Of a DNA stretch of 18,483 nt, positions 1 through 7,076 are shown one piece after another. The position numbers were made by a program, and so were the translations under genes. The notes under the pieces are model-generated. The model was not told where the DNA came from, made no database searches, and worked only from the letters and a program-made list of their open reading frames with translations. Source of the DNA: Pseudomonadaceae bacterium UBA5811 (GTDB lineage: Bacteria; Pseudomonadota; Gammaproteobacteria; Pseudomonadales; Pseudomonadaceae). The stretch's first letter is position 1. Each line of letters begins with the position of its first letter. The stretch lies in assembly GCA_002417905.1 (NCBI GenBank), contig DIDB01000190.1:1-18483 (forward strand), given 5' to 3'.

Positions 1-519
1 AGTCTGGTTTTACTGGCAAACCTCAAAGGTGATACAACCCAGACAGAACTCTGGTGGAACCGGTTGCTGGACAAACTGAAAACTCAACCTGTCACCGTGG
101 AGACAACCTCAGCCCTGTTTGCCCTCCTGGACAACCGTTACCAGGGTGTTCCTCTGGATGATGGCAAGCTGGCCACAGCCTTTCTGATCATGCTGGAAAA
201 AGTGGAAATGCCGCCCTACAGCTATGCCCAGCTGGGTGATTATGCCCTGAACTACCTGCATAGCGACGGACTGGCCGAACACTGGTTTATGGAAGCCATT
301 GAACAGAGCAGATCAGCGCCAGACTACGCCCTGCAAGTGATTGTCGAACTGCACCGTCAGGGTGAAACCAGGCTGGCTGAGCTTGCAGAACAGCAGGCCA
401 GAACCATGGGCATCCTTCAGGAGAACAAACTGGCCCGGCAACTGGCCGGTCTTGAACAGACGCAAAATGCCCGGAAACTGGAAAACACCCTTAAGCAGCC
501 TGTTACCCCCCTATTCTGA
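1..519 (+). CDS. C-terminal part of an unidentified, possibly membrane glycosyltransferase-associated protein (5' partial)
   Basis: The reading frame is open from the first base and stops at TGA 517-519, so 172 residues of a longer protein are visible. An internal TTG at 64 could be taken for a start, but the frame continues upstream of it. The visible part is soluble, helix-rich and without membrane segments, and has a TPR-like look (for example the stretch from YAQLGDYALNYL, then ALQVIVELHRQGETRLAELA). I do not recognise the family with certainty. It ends 16 bases before a polyprenol-phosphate-type GT2 gene on the same strand. Large membrane glycosyltransferases or O-antigen ligase/polymerase-like proteins often carry such a helical C-terminal domain and sit beside such a GT2, so that is my best inference. 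Confidence is good that it is coding and low for function. Confidence 0.6.
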   Translation, partial: SLVLLANLKGDTTQTELWWNRLLDKLKTQPVTVETTSALFALLDNRYQGVPLDDGKLATAFLIMLEKVEMPPYSYAQLGDYALNYLHSDGLAEHWFMEAIEQSRSAPDYALQVIVELHRQGETRLAELAEQQARTMGILQENKLARQLAGLEQTQNARKLENTLKQPVTPLF

Positions 520-535
520 ACAGACCGGGAGTACC

Positions 536-1396
536 ATGACCACCACTAGCCTTAGTATCATTCTGCCCGCCCGTAATGAAGCTGCCGCCCTGGGCCGTAC
601 CTTAGCCAAGCTAGCCAGCCTGTACCCGCAAGCCGAGCGGATTGTGGTGGACGATGGTTCTACAGATAACACCGCCCGGATTGCTGCAGAACAGGGCGCC
701 CGGGTGATCTGCCATCCCTACGGCAAGGGCAATGGAGCAGCCATCAAAAGCGGCACACGGGCAGCCAAAGGTGAAATTCTGGTGTTTATGGATGCCGATG
801 GCCAGCACGATCCGGCAGATATTCCGCGCCTGCTGAACCGGCTGGAGCAGGGTTATGACATGGTGATTGGTGCCCGCCAGAAAGGCTCACAAGCCAGTCT
901 GGGCCGCAGACTGGCCAATGCTCTTTATAACCGGCTGTCCTCCTGGATAACCGGACAACGTATTGAGGATTTGACTTCTGGCTTCCGGGCCGTACGGGCG
1001 AACCGCTTCCGGGAGTTTCTCTATCTGTTGCCCAATGGCTTTTCCTACCCAACCACCAGTACCATGGCTTTTTTCCGGGCGGGGTATTCCGTTGCCTACG
1101 AACCCATCCATGCTGCACGGCGCATTGGCACCAGTCATATCCATCCGCTGAAAGACGGCCTGCGCTTTTTGCTGATTATTTTTAAAGTGGGTACCCTGTA
1201 TTCGCCGCTGAAAATCTTCGCTCCACTGGCCGCACTGCTATTCCTGCTAGCCACCGGCTGGTATGGCTACACATTCTGGACTCTGGGCCGCTTTACCAAT
1301 ATGAGTGCCCTGTTCTATACCGGCAGCCTGATGGTATTCTTGATGGGGCTGATCTCGGAGCAAATTACGGCACTGATGTATAAAGACAGCTATTAA
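536..1396 (+). CDS. GT2 family glycosyltransferase, polyprenol-phosphate sugar transferase type with C-terminal membrane anchor
   Basis: This 286-residue protein has a GT-A fold GT2 domain at the N-terminus: SIILPARNEA near residues 7-16, the nucleotide-binding VVDDGSTDNT at 37-46 and the metal-binding DADGQHDP at 86-93. Two hydrophobic segments at about 227-248 and 258-280 would anchor it in the inner membrane. This architecture is that of dolichol/undecaprenol-phosphate mannosyl- or glucosyltransferases (DPM1/GtrB/ArnC relatives), which load a sugar onto a polyprenol phosphate for a periplasmic transferase. I chose ATG 536 because GGGAG at 527-531 lies four bases upstream and the conserved domain begins at once; the frame can be extended upstream but only through the preceding gene. 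The sugar cannot be told from sequence. The next gene on the same strand begins 12 bases downstream. Confidence 0.85.
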   Translation: MTTTSLSIILPARNEAAALGRTLAKLASLYPQAERIVVDDGSTDNTARIAAEQGARVICHPYGKGNGAAIKSGTRAAKGEILVFMDADGQHDPADIPRLLNRLEQGYDMVIGARQKGSQASLGRRLANALYNRLSSWITGQRIEDLTSGFRAVRANRFREFLYLLPNGFSYPTTSTMAFFRAGYSVAYEPIHAARRIGTSHIHPLKDGLRFLLIIFKVGTLYSPLKIFAPLAALLFLLATGWYGYTFWTLGRFTNMSALFYTGSLMVFLMGLISEQITALMYKDSY

Positions 1397-1408
1397 CCGA
1401 GAATCACA

Positions 1409-2398
1409 ATGAACTCGCCTGACTATATTGATGCTGTTGTGACCTGGGTTGATGGAGACGAACCATCATATATCAAGAAATTAAATTCAGCCAAAAGCAA
1501 ACAACCCATATTTTCTATAAATTCAATTCCAGGCGGAAGAAACAATACACGTTTCGCAAATTCTGGCGAAATTTTTTATTGCCTGATGCTTCTCAAAAAA
1601 AATTGCCCATGGATCAGAAAAATATTTCTGATAACGGACAATCAAAAGCCAGATTTTCTGACTGACAAATATAAAAAAGAAAACAATATAATTCTGGTAG
1701 ATCATACAGATATATTTCATGGATATAAGTGGGCATTACCGACATTTAACTCACAGTCAATAGAAACGGTCATGCATCGCATAAACGGCCTTTCTGAGTA
1801 CTTTATTTATTTAAATGATGATTTTTTTATACTTAAAAAAACAAGCAAAGATAATTTTTTTATAAAAAACCATGTTGTGCTCAGAGGAAAATGGCAAAAA
1901 ATCGAGCGATTCGGCCTTATTAGAAAAATAATCACAGCCATATTTAATCATGTAGCCATTCTGGCTGGAATAGTCCGCCCAATGGCTGTTTTAGCCCAAT
2001 ATCGTGCGGCCCAACTAGCCGGATTCAAAGATAAGGCACTGATTGCTGCTCATACTCCTTATCCGATAAGGAAATCTACTTTAGTGAACTTTTTTTCAAA
2101 AAACAAAGAATTGCTTGAAAAAAACATCACATATAATTTTAGAAATATGAAACAGTTTGTACCAATGCCATTGGCCAATCATCTTGAAATAAAAGCCAGT
2201 CAAGCCATAATTTCAGGAGAAAAAGATTATTTGCTTATCTGCCTTAACCGGCAATCTGAAAAGCAAATAAAAAGCAGCATTAGCCAAGCCAAGACCCGGC
2301 CGCCAAGATTTTTATGCGTACAAGGACTTGAAACGGCAACACCAAATATTAGAAGTGAAATAAACGGAATCCTGCAAACGGCTTTAAAAACAAGTTAA
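1409..2398 (+). CDS. Stealth family protein, putative sugar-phosphate (hexose-1-phosphate) transferase
   Basis: This 329-residue protein shows the conserved regions of the Stealth family. CR1 is IDAVVTWVDGDEP at residues 7-19. CR2 runs over about 48-141, with RFANSGEIFYCL, PWIRKIFLITDNQKPDFL, LPTFNSQSIE, GLSEYFIYLNDDFF. A CR3-like AAHTPYPI is at about 213-220. The C-terminal CR4 region is not clear. Known bacterial members are capsule polymerases that transfer hexose-1-phosphate to build phosphodiester-linked polysaccharides; the human relative is GlcNAc-1-phosphotransferase. The gene is far richer in A+T than most of its neighbours (only 8 G or C among bases 1801-1860), pointing to horizontal acquisition. 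It starts 12 bases after the GT2 gene, so it may be co-transcribed, although no strong ribosome binding site is visible. Its stop codon overlaps that of the convergent gene in a shared TTAA. Donor sugar unknown. Confidence 0.85.
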   Translation: MNSPDYIDAVVTWVDGDEPSYIKKLNSAKSKQPIFSINSIPGGRNNTRFANSGEIFYCLMLLKKNCPWIRKIFLITDNQKPDFLTDKYKKENNIILVDHTDIFHGYKWALPTFNSQSIETVMHRINGLSEYFIYLNDDFFILKKTSKDNFFIKNHVVLRGKWQKIERFGLIRKIITAIFNHVAILAGIVRPMAVLAQYRAAQLAGFKDKALIAAHTPYPIRKSTLVNFFSKNKELLEKNITYNFRNMKQFVPMPLANHLEIKASQAIISGEKDYLLICLNRQSEKQIKSSISQAKTRPPRFLCVQGLETATPNIRSEINGILQTALKTS

Positions 2399-3351
2399 TC
2401 AAATTTCCCAAGGCGGCCTTTTTCGCCATCACTGACGGCTTTCAAAATCAAAAAAAATCGCCCAACCCTAAGTGTTGACGCACATACCAACAATGTGACA
2501 AACAGATAAAAATATTTATTAATAAAATAATAAAATACATTTCCAGGAAAATTGCTTCTTACAAAGAAGACTCTATTTCTTATATCATAAAATATTCTAT
2601 CCCGATCAGCAGTCACCACCCTGGAAATAAATGTATATTTCCCTGATGACCACCAGCTGGGCTCACTATCTGTTATAATCGAACCCAGGCATTTTTCTAT
2701 TCTGCCCGATCCGACAAAATTAATCCGATAGCTCCATTCAAGGTCATCCTGATAAAGAAAAAATCTTGCATCCGGAAGCTTGATTTTTTCAACAAGCTTT
2801 CTATGAATAAAAAAGCCACCATATGCTGCATATGGAATACTTGCCGCTATGCATGGCTTTCTTTTTACAAACAAATTTAGCAGATGAAAACGCATGAATG
2901 AGCCCGGCCTCGGTAAAACAGGAATCTGTTTTACCTGAGTATCAGCAGGATTTCTTTGCCTATAGCTGGATAAAGCAAGGTTCACATTATCTGGCGAGTT
3001 ATTCCAATGTTCCATTAAAGAATTTAATGAACCAGCAGCTGGAATATTATCATCATCCAGCAGCCAATAAAGACTTTGCGCCATAGTATGCATAGCATGC
3101 TGGATCCCTAATGCATATCCGCCTGCCGACCCAAGGTTTTTATTATTGTCAGAGCTTACACGTACCAAAAGCCCACCTTTACCTTTTATTTGCTTACTTA
3201 TTTCAGTTCTAACACGATCACTGATACAGTTTTCAACCAACAAAATTCTTCCTGGCTTTTCACGACATGCAGCATCTAAAACTTTTCTTAATGAATCCAA
3301 ACGATCACCAAAACACAAAACAACAATACAAACATCATCTACATTGAGCAT
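2395..3351 (-). CDS. GT2 family glycosyltransferase, galactofuranosyl/rhamnosyltransferase-like
   Basis: This 318-residue protein opens with a GT-A sugar-nucleotide fold (VCIVVLCFGDRLDSL), has NLGSAGGYALGIQHA at about 72-86, the triple-aspartate metal site DDD at 99-101, and FLYQDDLEWSYR near residue 200. The N-x-G-(S/G)-A-G-G block followed by DDD and a later D-D-(L/V)-E is the pattern I associate with GlfT-like galactofuranosyltransferases and rhamnosyltransferases; the UDP-galactopyranose mutase gene nearby makes galactofuranose a reasonable but unproven donor. A hydrophobic stretch near residues 275-300 may be a membrane contact. I chose ATG 3351, with AGGA seven bases upstream; a TTG one codon earlier is possible. 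Like the convergent Stealth gene it is A+T-rich, so the pair was probably acquired together. It lies 15 bases downstream of the ABC transporter gene on the same strand. Confidence 0.8.
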   Translation of the reverse strand: MLNVDDVCIVVLCFGDRLDSLRKVLDAACREKPGRILLVENCISDRVRTEISKQIKGKGGLLVRVSSDNNKNLGSAGGYALGIQHAMHTMAQSLYWLLDDDNIPAAGSLNSLMEHWNNSPDNVNLALSSYRQRNPADTQVKQIPVLPRPGSFMRFHLLNLFVKRKPCIAASIPYAAYGGFFIHRKLVEKIKLPDARFFLYQDDLEWSYRINFVGSGRIEKCLGSIITDSEPSWWSSGKYTFISRVVTADRDRIFYDIRNRVFFVRSNFPGNVFYYFINKYFYLFVTLLVCASTLRVGRFFLILKAVSDGEKGRLGKFD

Positions 3352-3366
3352 CAAATTATCCTGCGC

Positions 3367-5073
3367 TTAAACCATAGAAAATATTTTATGACAGGCACGC
3401 AATGTCATTTCCCGATGGGCAATCACCACAATGGTTTTCTGCCCGGCCAGCGCCCGGATGGCTTCATTGACTGCCGCCTCGGTCTGGCCATCCAGGGCGC
3501 TGGTGGCTTCATCCATCAGCAGCACCGGCGGATCACGGTACAGGGCCCGGGCAATGCCGATCCGCTGACGCTGGCCACCGGAAAGGCGGATGCCCCGCTC
3601 GCCAATGGGGCTGTCATAGCCCTGCGGCAGCTGGCCCACAATGAAATCATGAATCTGGGCGGTACGGGCTGCCCGCTCCACCGCCTGGCGGTCAATGGCC
3701 GCCGGGTCCACTCCAAAAGCGATGTTTTCCGCCACGCTGGCATCGGCCAGATAAATGTGCTGGGGCACATAGCCAATGGCCTGCTGCCAGGCCAGCAGCC
3801 GGGCCCCGCTGACCGGCTGGCCATCCACGGTAAACCGGCCGGCCTGGGGTTGCAGCAGGCCCAGCAGGATATCCATCAGGGTGCTTTTGCCAGCTCCGCT
3901 GGCTCCGGCGATGCCCAGACTGCTCCGGGCTGGAATACACAGGTCAAGGCCATCCAGCACCCAATGTTCCGGACTGGCCGGGTAGGCAAAGCGGATGCCC
4001 TGCAAGCGGATGTCCTGATGAGGCACTAGCGGTGCAGCCCGGGCCTGGGGCGCGGCCCGGGGCAGGCTCAGGTCAGCAGCCAGGCTGTCCAGCATGGCCG
4101 CAGAAAAACGCAACCGGGCAATGCCCCGGTAAATGATCTGGGCTGCCGGCAACAGCCGGTAGGCGGCAAAGCCATATAGCCCGAGGGCGGGTAGAATCTG
4201 TCCGGCATCAGGCTGACGGGCCAGCAGCACCAGGGTAATCAGGATCAGGCCGGTGTAGCCGGCAGCCTCCACCAGATACAGCGGAGTCTGGGCCAGGGTT
4301 TCACTGGTCGCCTGGTGGCGGGACAGCTGGCGAGCAGCCAGGCTGAACTGCTGGAGGTAACGGGCAGCGGCATGACTGATCTTGATATCCTTGATGCCTT
4401 CCAGTGCCTCCGTACAGCTCTGGTAACGAACCTGGTTGGCCTTCATTACTGCCTGGCCAAGCCGGCCAAGCCGCTGGCGAACCACTGCATATAACAGGGC
4501 ATACAGCAGGCCCACGGCCAGCAGGATGCACAGGGCCATCTGCGGATCATAGACCAGGATCAGCAGCAGCATGGCCAGTACAACACAACCCTGGGTCAGC
4601 ATCTGGCCCAGAGGATGCAGCAGGTTCAGCACGATCTGGTCCACCTCGGAGAGGATATTTTTGCTGAGGGTGGCCGAGTTGTGCTCCAGAAAAAATGGAT
4701 AGGGCTGGGCCAGGTAACGCTCCAGCAGCCGGGTGCTCAGGGAGTGGCGTTCCAGGTGGATAAACCGGTTCAGCCGGTGCTGGGCCAGCACTTTGAAGGC
4801 TGAGGAACCCAGTACCATGACAATGGAGAGTAACCCCAGCAGCAGGATGAAATGCGGCACAGAAGGCTCGCCCAGCCCGTGCCAGAGCCATTGCAGCCAG
4901 GGCGATTGTGCGGCCGGGTCCGGCTCGCCCAGCACGGACAGAAACGGCAGGATAGACAGCACACCCAAGGTTTCCGCCAAGGCCATCAGCAGCATCAGGC
5001 CCAGCATCCATAGAGCCTGATGCTGTTCCGCCGGAGTAAACAGTGCCCAGACCCGGGCCAGCGGGCGGATCAC
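3367..5073 (-). CDS. ABC transporter with fused membrane and ATPase domains, PglK/WlaB-like lipid-linked oligosaccharide flippase
   Basis: The 568-residue protein is an exporter half-transporter. A six-helix membrane domain covers about residues 20-330, and the ATPase domain about 353-560, with Walker A GASGAGKST at 390-398, Q-loop VPQ at 436-438, signature LSGGQ at 497-501, Walker B VLLMDE at 517-522 and switch histidine H553. Overall layout resembles PglK-type flippases that move undecaprenyl-pyrophosphate glycans across the inner membrane, which suits the glycan locus; a lipid A (MsbA-like) or other substrate is not excluded. It starts with GTG at 5073, overlapping the stop of the HEPN gene as GTGA, so translation is probably coupled. 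The protein ends only 15 residues after H553, without the usual tail that follows the H-loop (a D-G-x-I/V-x-E-x-G block), and this end falls at the border with the A+T-rich module. Confidence 0.88.
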   Translation of the reverse strand: MIRPLARVWALFTPAEQHQALWMLGLMLLMALAETLGVLSILPFLSVLGEPDPAAQSPWLQWLWHGLGEPSVPHFILLLGLLSIVMVLGSSAFKVLAQHRLNRFIHLERHSLSTRLLERYLAQPYPFFLEHNSATLSKNILSEVDQIVLNLLHPLGQMLTQGCVVLAMLLLILVYDPQMALCILLAVGLLYALLYAVVRQRLGRLGQAVMKANQVRYQSCTEALEGIKDIKISHAAARYLQQFSLAARQLSRHQATSETLAQTPLYLVEAAGYTGLILITLVLLARQPDAGQILPALGLYGFAAYRLLPAAQIIYRGIARLRFSAAMLDSLAADLSLPRAAPQARAAPLVPHQDIRLQGIRFAYPASPEHWVLDGLDLCIPARSSLGIAGASGAGKSTLMDILLGLLQPQAGRFTVDGQPVSGARLLAWQQAIGYVPQHIYLADASVAENIAFGVDPAAIDRQAVERAARTAQIHDFIVGQLPQGYDSPIGERGIRLSGGQRQRIGIARALYRDPPVLLMDEATSALDGQTEAAVNEAIRALAGQKTIVVIAHREMTLRACHKIFSMV

Positions 5074-5561
5074 CGCAGATCACCTGCCGGCCGGGGCAAC
5101 TGCTGCCGGGCATAGTCCAGCAGCCGGTCATGGCAGGCCATCAGCTGTCCGGCCAGCGGTCGGGCCGCCGCAAGGGCTGCTGCCAGCTCGGCAATATCTT
5201 CAACATATTCATGCACCAGCCGGTTACGTAAGCGGCGCATGTCCAGCCAGTGCTCCGGCTCATCCAGAAAACCCAGCCGCTGGGCCAGGTTAAGGTTATC
5301 CAGCGCGGTTCCGGTACGCTCACCCGCTGCCTGCAGGAAAACCGGCAGCAGCTTATCCATCATAGAATCCTGCATCCGGGTGAACTTTCCCACAAAAGAC
5401 TCCAGCCGGTCGCCCCCTTCAGGCGTTGCCAGAACCTGCTCCAGCCAGCCGGGCGTAATCGGGCTGTTGCCAAACAGTCTGGAGATCACCCCCTGCAGCT
5501 GGATGGACTCCCGGCCCACCCGATCCAGCAGTTGCCAGAGACGGACAGGGCCGGCATTCAT
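5070..5561 (-). CDS. HEPN domain protein, HepT-like putative toxin of an MNT/HEPN pair
   Basis: This 163-residue, all-helical protein carries RNRLVHEY at about residues 110-117, which fits the R-x4-H-x-Y signature of HepT-type HEPN RNases (historically DUF86-like or nucleotidyltransferase substrate-binding proteins). In characterised HepT/MntA pairs the HEPN protein is an RNA-cleaving toxin silenced when the MNT partner adds AMP residues to it, often on the tyrosine of this motif; whether this homolog is toxic is inference. Its ATG at 5559-5561 overlaps the MNT stop as ATGA and its TGA overlaps the GTG of the ABC transporter as GTGA, so the three genes form one translationally coupled unit. 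It is somewhat longer than many HepT proteins (about 110-145 residues). No membrane segment is seen. Confidence 0.78.
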   Translation of the reverse strand: MNAGPVRLWQLLDRVGRESIQLQGVISRLFGNSPITPGWLEQVLATPEGGDRLESFVGKFTRMQDSMMDKLLPVFLQAAGERTGTALDNLNLAQRLGFLDEPEHWLDMRRLRNRLVHEYVEDIAELAAALAAARPLAGQLMACHDRLLDYARQQLPRPAGDLR

Positions 5562-5857
5562 AGAACCACCCCCTTGCCCAGAGCTTCCCGGTCAACCGGG
5601 CGCAGAGCACTGCCCTTGCGGTGAACCACCAGGTCAATGCGCTGCTCACCCAGCTGACGCTGCAGGGCCGCATAAAAACGCAGCTCACGCTCCAGCACCT
5701 CGGCCGGCTCGCCTTCCAGCTCGATATACAGATCGATATCCCCGCCCCTGACCTGATCATCCAGCCGCGAACCAAACAGGCGTACCGGAACCCTTTCACC
5801 CAGCGTCCGGGCAGCGGCCTGCCGGATCTGCTGTTTCTGCCATTCAGAAAGCCGCAC
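5558..5857 (-). CDS. MNT-type nucleotidyltransferase, putative antitoxin partner of the HEPN protein
   Basis: The sequence VRLFGSRLDDQVRGGDIDLYIE is the minimal nucleotidyltransferase signature: G-S, nine residues, D-x-D, with a further aspartate in the downstream RIDLVV segment. The family is small, about 100 residues, and adds nucleotides to its HEPN partner. I chose GTG 5857 (99 residues): GAGGA on this strand at 5865-5869 is seven bases upstream, the protein then starts with (V/M)RLSEWQKQQIR as relatives do, and a candidate promoter lies just upstream. The frame stays open further, with an ATG at 5935 and another start at 6022 inside glf, but those extra residues show nothing conserved. 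The stop overlaps the HEPN start (ATGA). The nine-residue spacing differs from the GSX10DXD of the best-studied MntA proteins. Confidence 0.78.
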   Translation of the reverse strand: MRLSEWQKQQIRQAAARTLGERVPVRLFGSRLDDQVRGGDIDLYIELEGEPAEVLERELRFYAALQRQLGEQRIDLVVHRKGSALRPVDREALGKGVVL

Positions 5858-5864
5858 GAGGTGT

Positions 5865-5869
5865 TCCTC
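5865..5869 (-). promoter_or_regulatory. Ribosome binding site deciding the GTG start of the MNT gene
   Basis: On the minus strand GAGGA precedes GTG 5857 by seven bases. No comparable site sits before the upstream in-frame ATG at 5935, where only AAGG at eight bases is seen, so this site supports the shorter protein. Confidence 0.5.
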
Positions 5870-5884
5870 AGGAAAAGTCAGGTC

Positions 5885-5916
5885 ATTATGATCCGGGAAC
5901 AGACCATACCTGACAA
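5885..5916 (-). promoter_or_regulatory. Candidate sigma70 promoter for the MNT-HEPN-flippase operon
   Basis: On the minus strand TTGTCA (5911-5916, 5 of 6 to the -35 consensus) is followed after 17 bases by GATCAT (5888-5893, 4 of 6). The better -10-like CATAAT (5885-5890) is 20 bases from the -35 and so poorly spaced. Transcription would start near 5880, about 23 bases before GTG 5857. Eye-matched only. Confidence 0.3.
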
Positions 5917-5938
5917 GACAGACCCTTACGGACATACT
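5910..5938 (+). promoter_or_regulatory. Candidate sigma70 promoter for glf
   Basis: CTGACA at 5910-5915 (5 of 6 to the -35 consensus) is separated by 17 bases from CATACT at 5933-5938 (4 of 6 to the -10 consensus). The start of transcription would be near 5945, giving a leader of about 22 bases with the strong AGGAGG site before glf. Its -35 overlaps that of the divergent candidate promoter. Confidence 0.45.
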
Positions 5939-5966
5939 GGCCGCCTTTGCAGGATCAGGAGGCCTC

Positions 5967-7076
5967 ATGCAGCCCGGAGCAGATTTTCTGGTGGTCGGTG
6001 CCGGTTTCGCCGGCAGTGTCATGGCCAGGGAGCTGGCCGATGCCGGTTACCAGGTACAGGTTATTGATCGACGCCAGCATATTGCGGGCAATGCCTTTGA
6101 TGAAACTGATGCCCAAGGAGTACTGATCCACCAGTATGGCCCACATATCTTTCATACCAACAGTGCAGCCATTGTGGCCTGGCTGTCACGCTTTACCGGC
6201 TGGCGGGCCTATGAACACCGGGTGCAAGCGGTTGTCGATGGGGTGGCCTACCCCTTTCCAATCAACCGGGAGACACTGAACCGGCTCTATGACCTGAATC
6301 TGGATGAAGCCGGTGCCACAACCTGGCTAGCATCGGTACGGGAACCCCGCTCACCACTAAAAACCAGTGAAGATGTAATACTCAATAGTGTGGGCCGGGA
6401 TCTGTATGAAAAATTTTTCCTGAACTACACCCGCAAACAATGGGGCCGGGAGCCTTCGTTACTCAAGGCGGGAGTGGCAGCCCGTATCCCTGTGCGGACC
6501 AATCTGGATGACCGCTATTTTACAGATACCTGGCAGGCCATGCCGGATCAGGGTTACACCCGGTTGTTTGCCAACATCCTGGACCATCCGGGTATCCATC
6601 TGGAACTGGAAACCGATTTTGCCACAGTCCGGGCCTCTGCCGGTTCAGCCCATGTGGTCTACACCGGCCCGGTAGATGCTTACTTCAACTGCTGCTATGG
6701 CCCACTGCCTTATCGCTCATTGCGCTTCGAGCACGAACACTATCCTAGCCTGAGTTCATTTCAGACAACAGGAACAGTCAATTACCCCAACGATTATGCC
6801 TTCACCCGGATCACCGAATTCCGGCACCTGACAGGGCAGTCCCACCAAGGCACTTCCATTGTCCGTGAATACCCCCAGGCCGGGGGTGATCCCTATTATC
6901 CGGTACCCAGTGATGAAAGCGAGGCACTCTACCAGCGTTATGCTGCTCTGGCCCGGCATGAGTCCGGGGTTACCTTTGTCGGACGGCTGGCCGAATACCG
7001 CTACTACAATATGGATCAGGTAATAGGCGCAGCACTGGCAGCAGCCCGGCGCCTGCTCGGGAAGCCGGCAGCATGA
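5967..7076 (+). CDS. glf: UDP-galactopyranose mutase
   Basis: This 369-residue flavoenzyme interconverts UDP-galactopyranose and UDP-galactofuranose, the donor for galactofuranose in surface glycans. The FAD-binding Rossmann motif VVGAGFAGSVMARELA is at about residues 9-24, followed by NAFDE, YGPHIFHTN, the YPFPIN block, the N-Y-T-R-K-Q-W-G element, VNYPNDYAFTRITEFRHLTGQ and the C-terminal YYNMDQVIGAAL; these are diagnostic of bacterial Glf and the length is normal. ATG 5967 is preceded by AGGAGG at 5957-5962. It is divergent from the MNT/HEPN/ABC operon and its last codons overlap the following GT4 gene as ATGA, so both are probably made from one transcript. A galactofuranosyltransferase-like gene occurs at 2395-3351. 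Confidence 0.97.
   Translation: MQPGADFLVVGAGFAGSVMARELADAGYQVQVIDRRQHIAGNAFDETDAQGVLIHQYGPHIFHTNSAAIVAWLSRFTGWRAYEHRVQAVVDGVAYPFPINRETLNRLYDLNLDEAGATTWLASVREPRSPLKTSEDVILNSVGRDLYEKFFLNYTRKQWGREPSLLKAGVAARIPVRTNLDDRYFTDTWQAMPDQGYTRLFANILDHPGIHLELETDFATVRASAGSAHVVYTGPVDAYFNCCYGPLPYRSLRFEHEHYPSLSSFQTTGTVNYPNDYAFTRITEFRHLTGQSHQGTSIVREYPQAGGDPYYPVPSDESEALYQRYAALARHESGVTFVGRLAEYRYYNMDQVIGAALAAARRLLGKPAA

Noticed and set aside
5858..6022. Longer N-terminus for the MNT protein (ATG 5935 or start at 6022)
   Set aside because: The added residues are not family-like, would overlap glf or its promoter, and GTG 5857 has a better ribosome binding site and the family's usual length.
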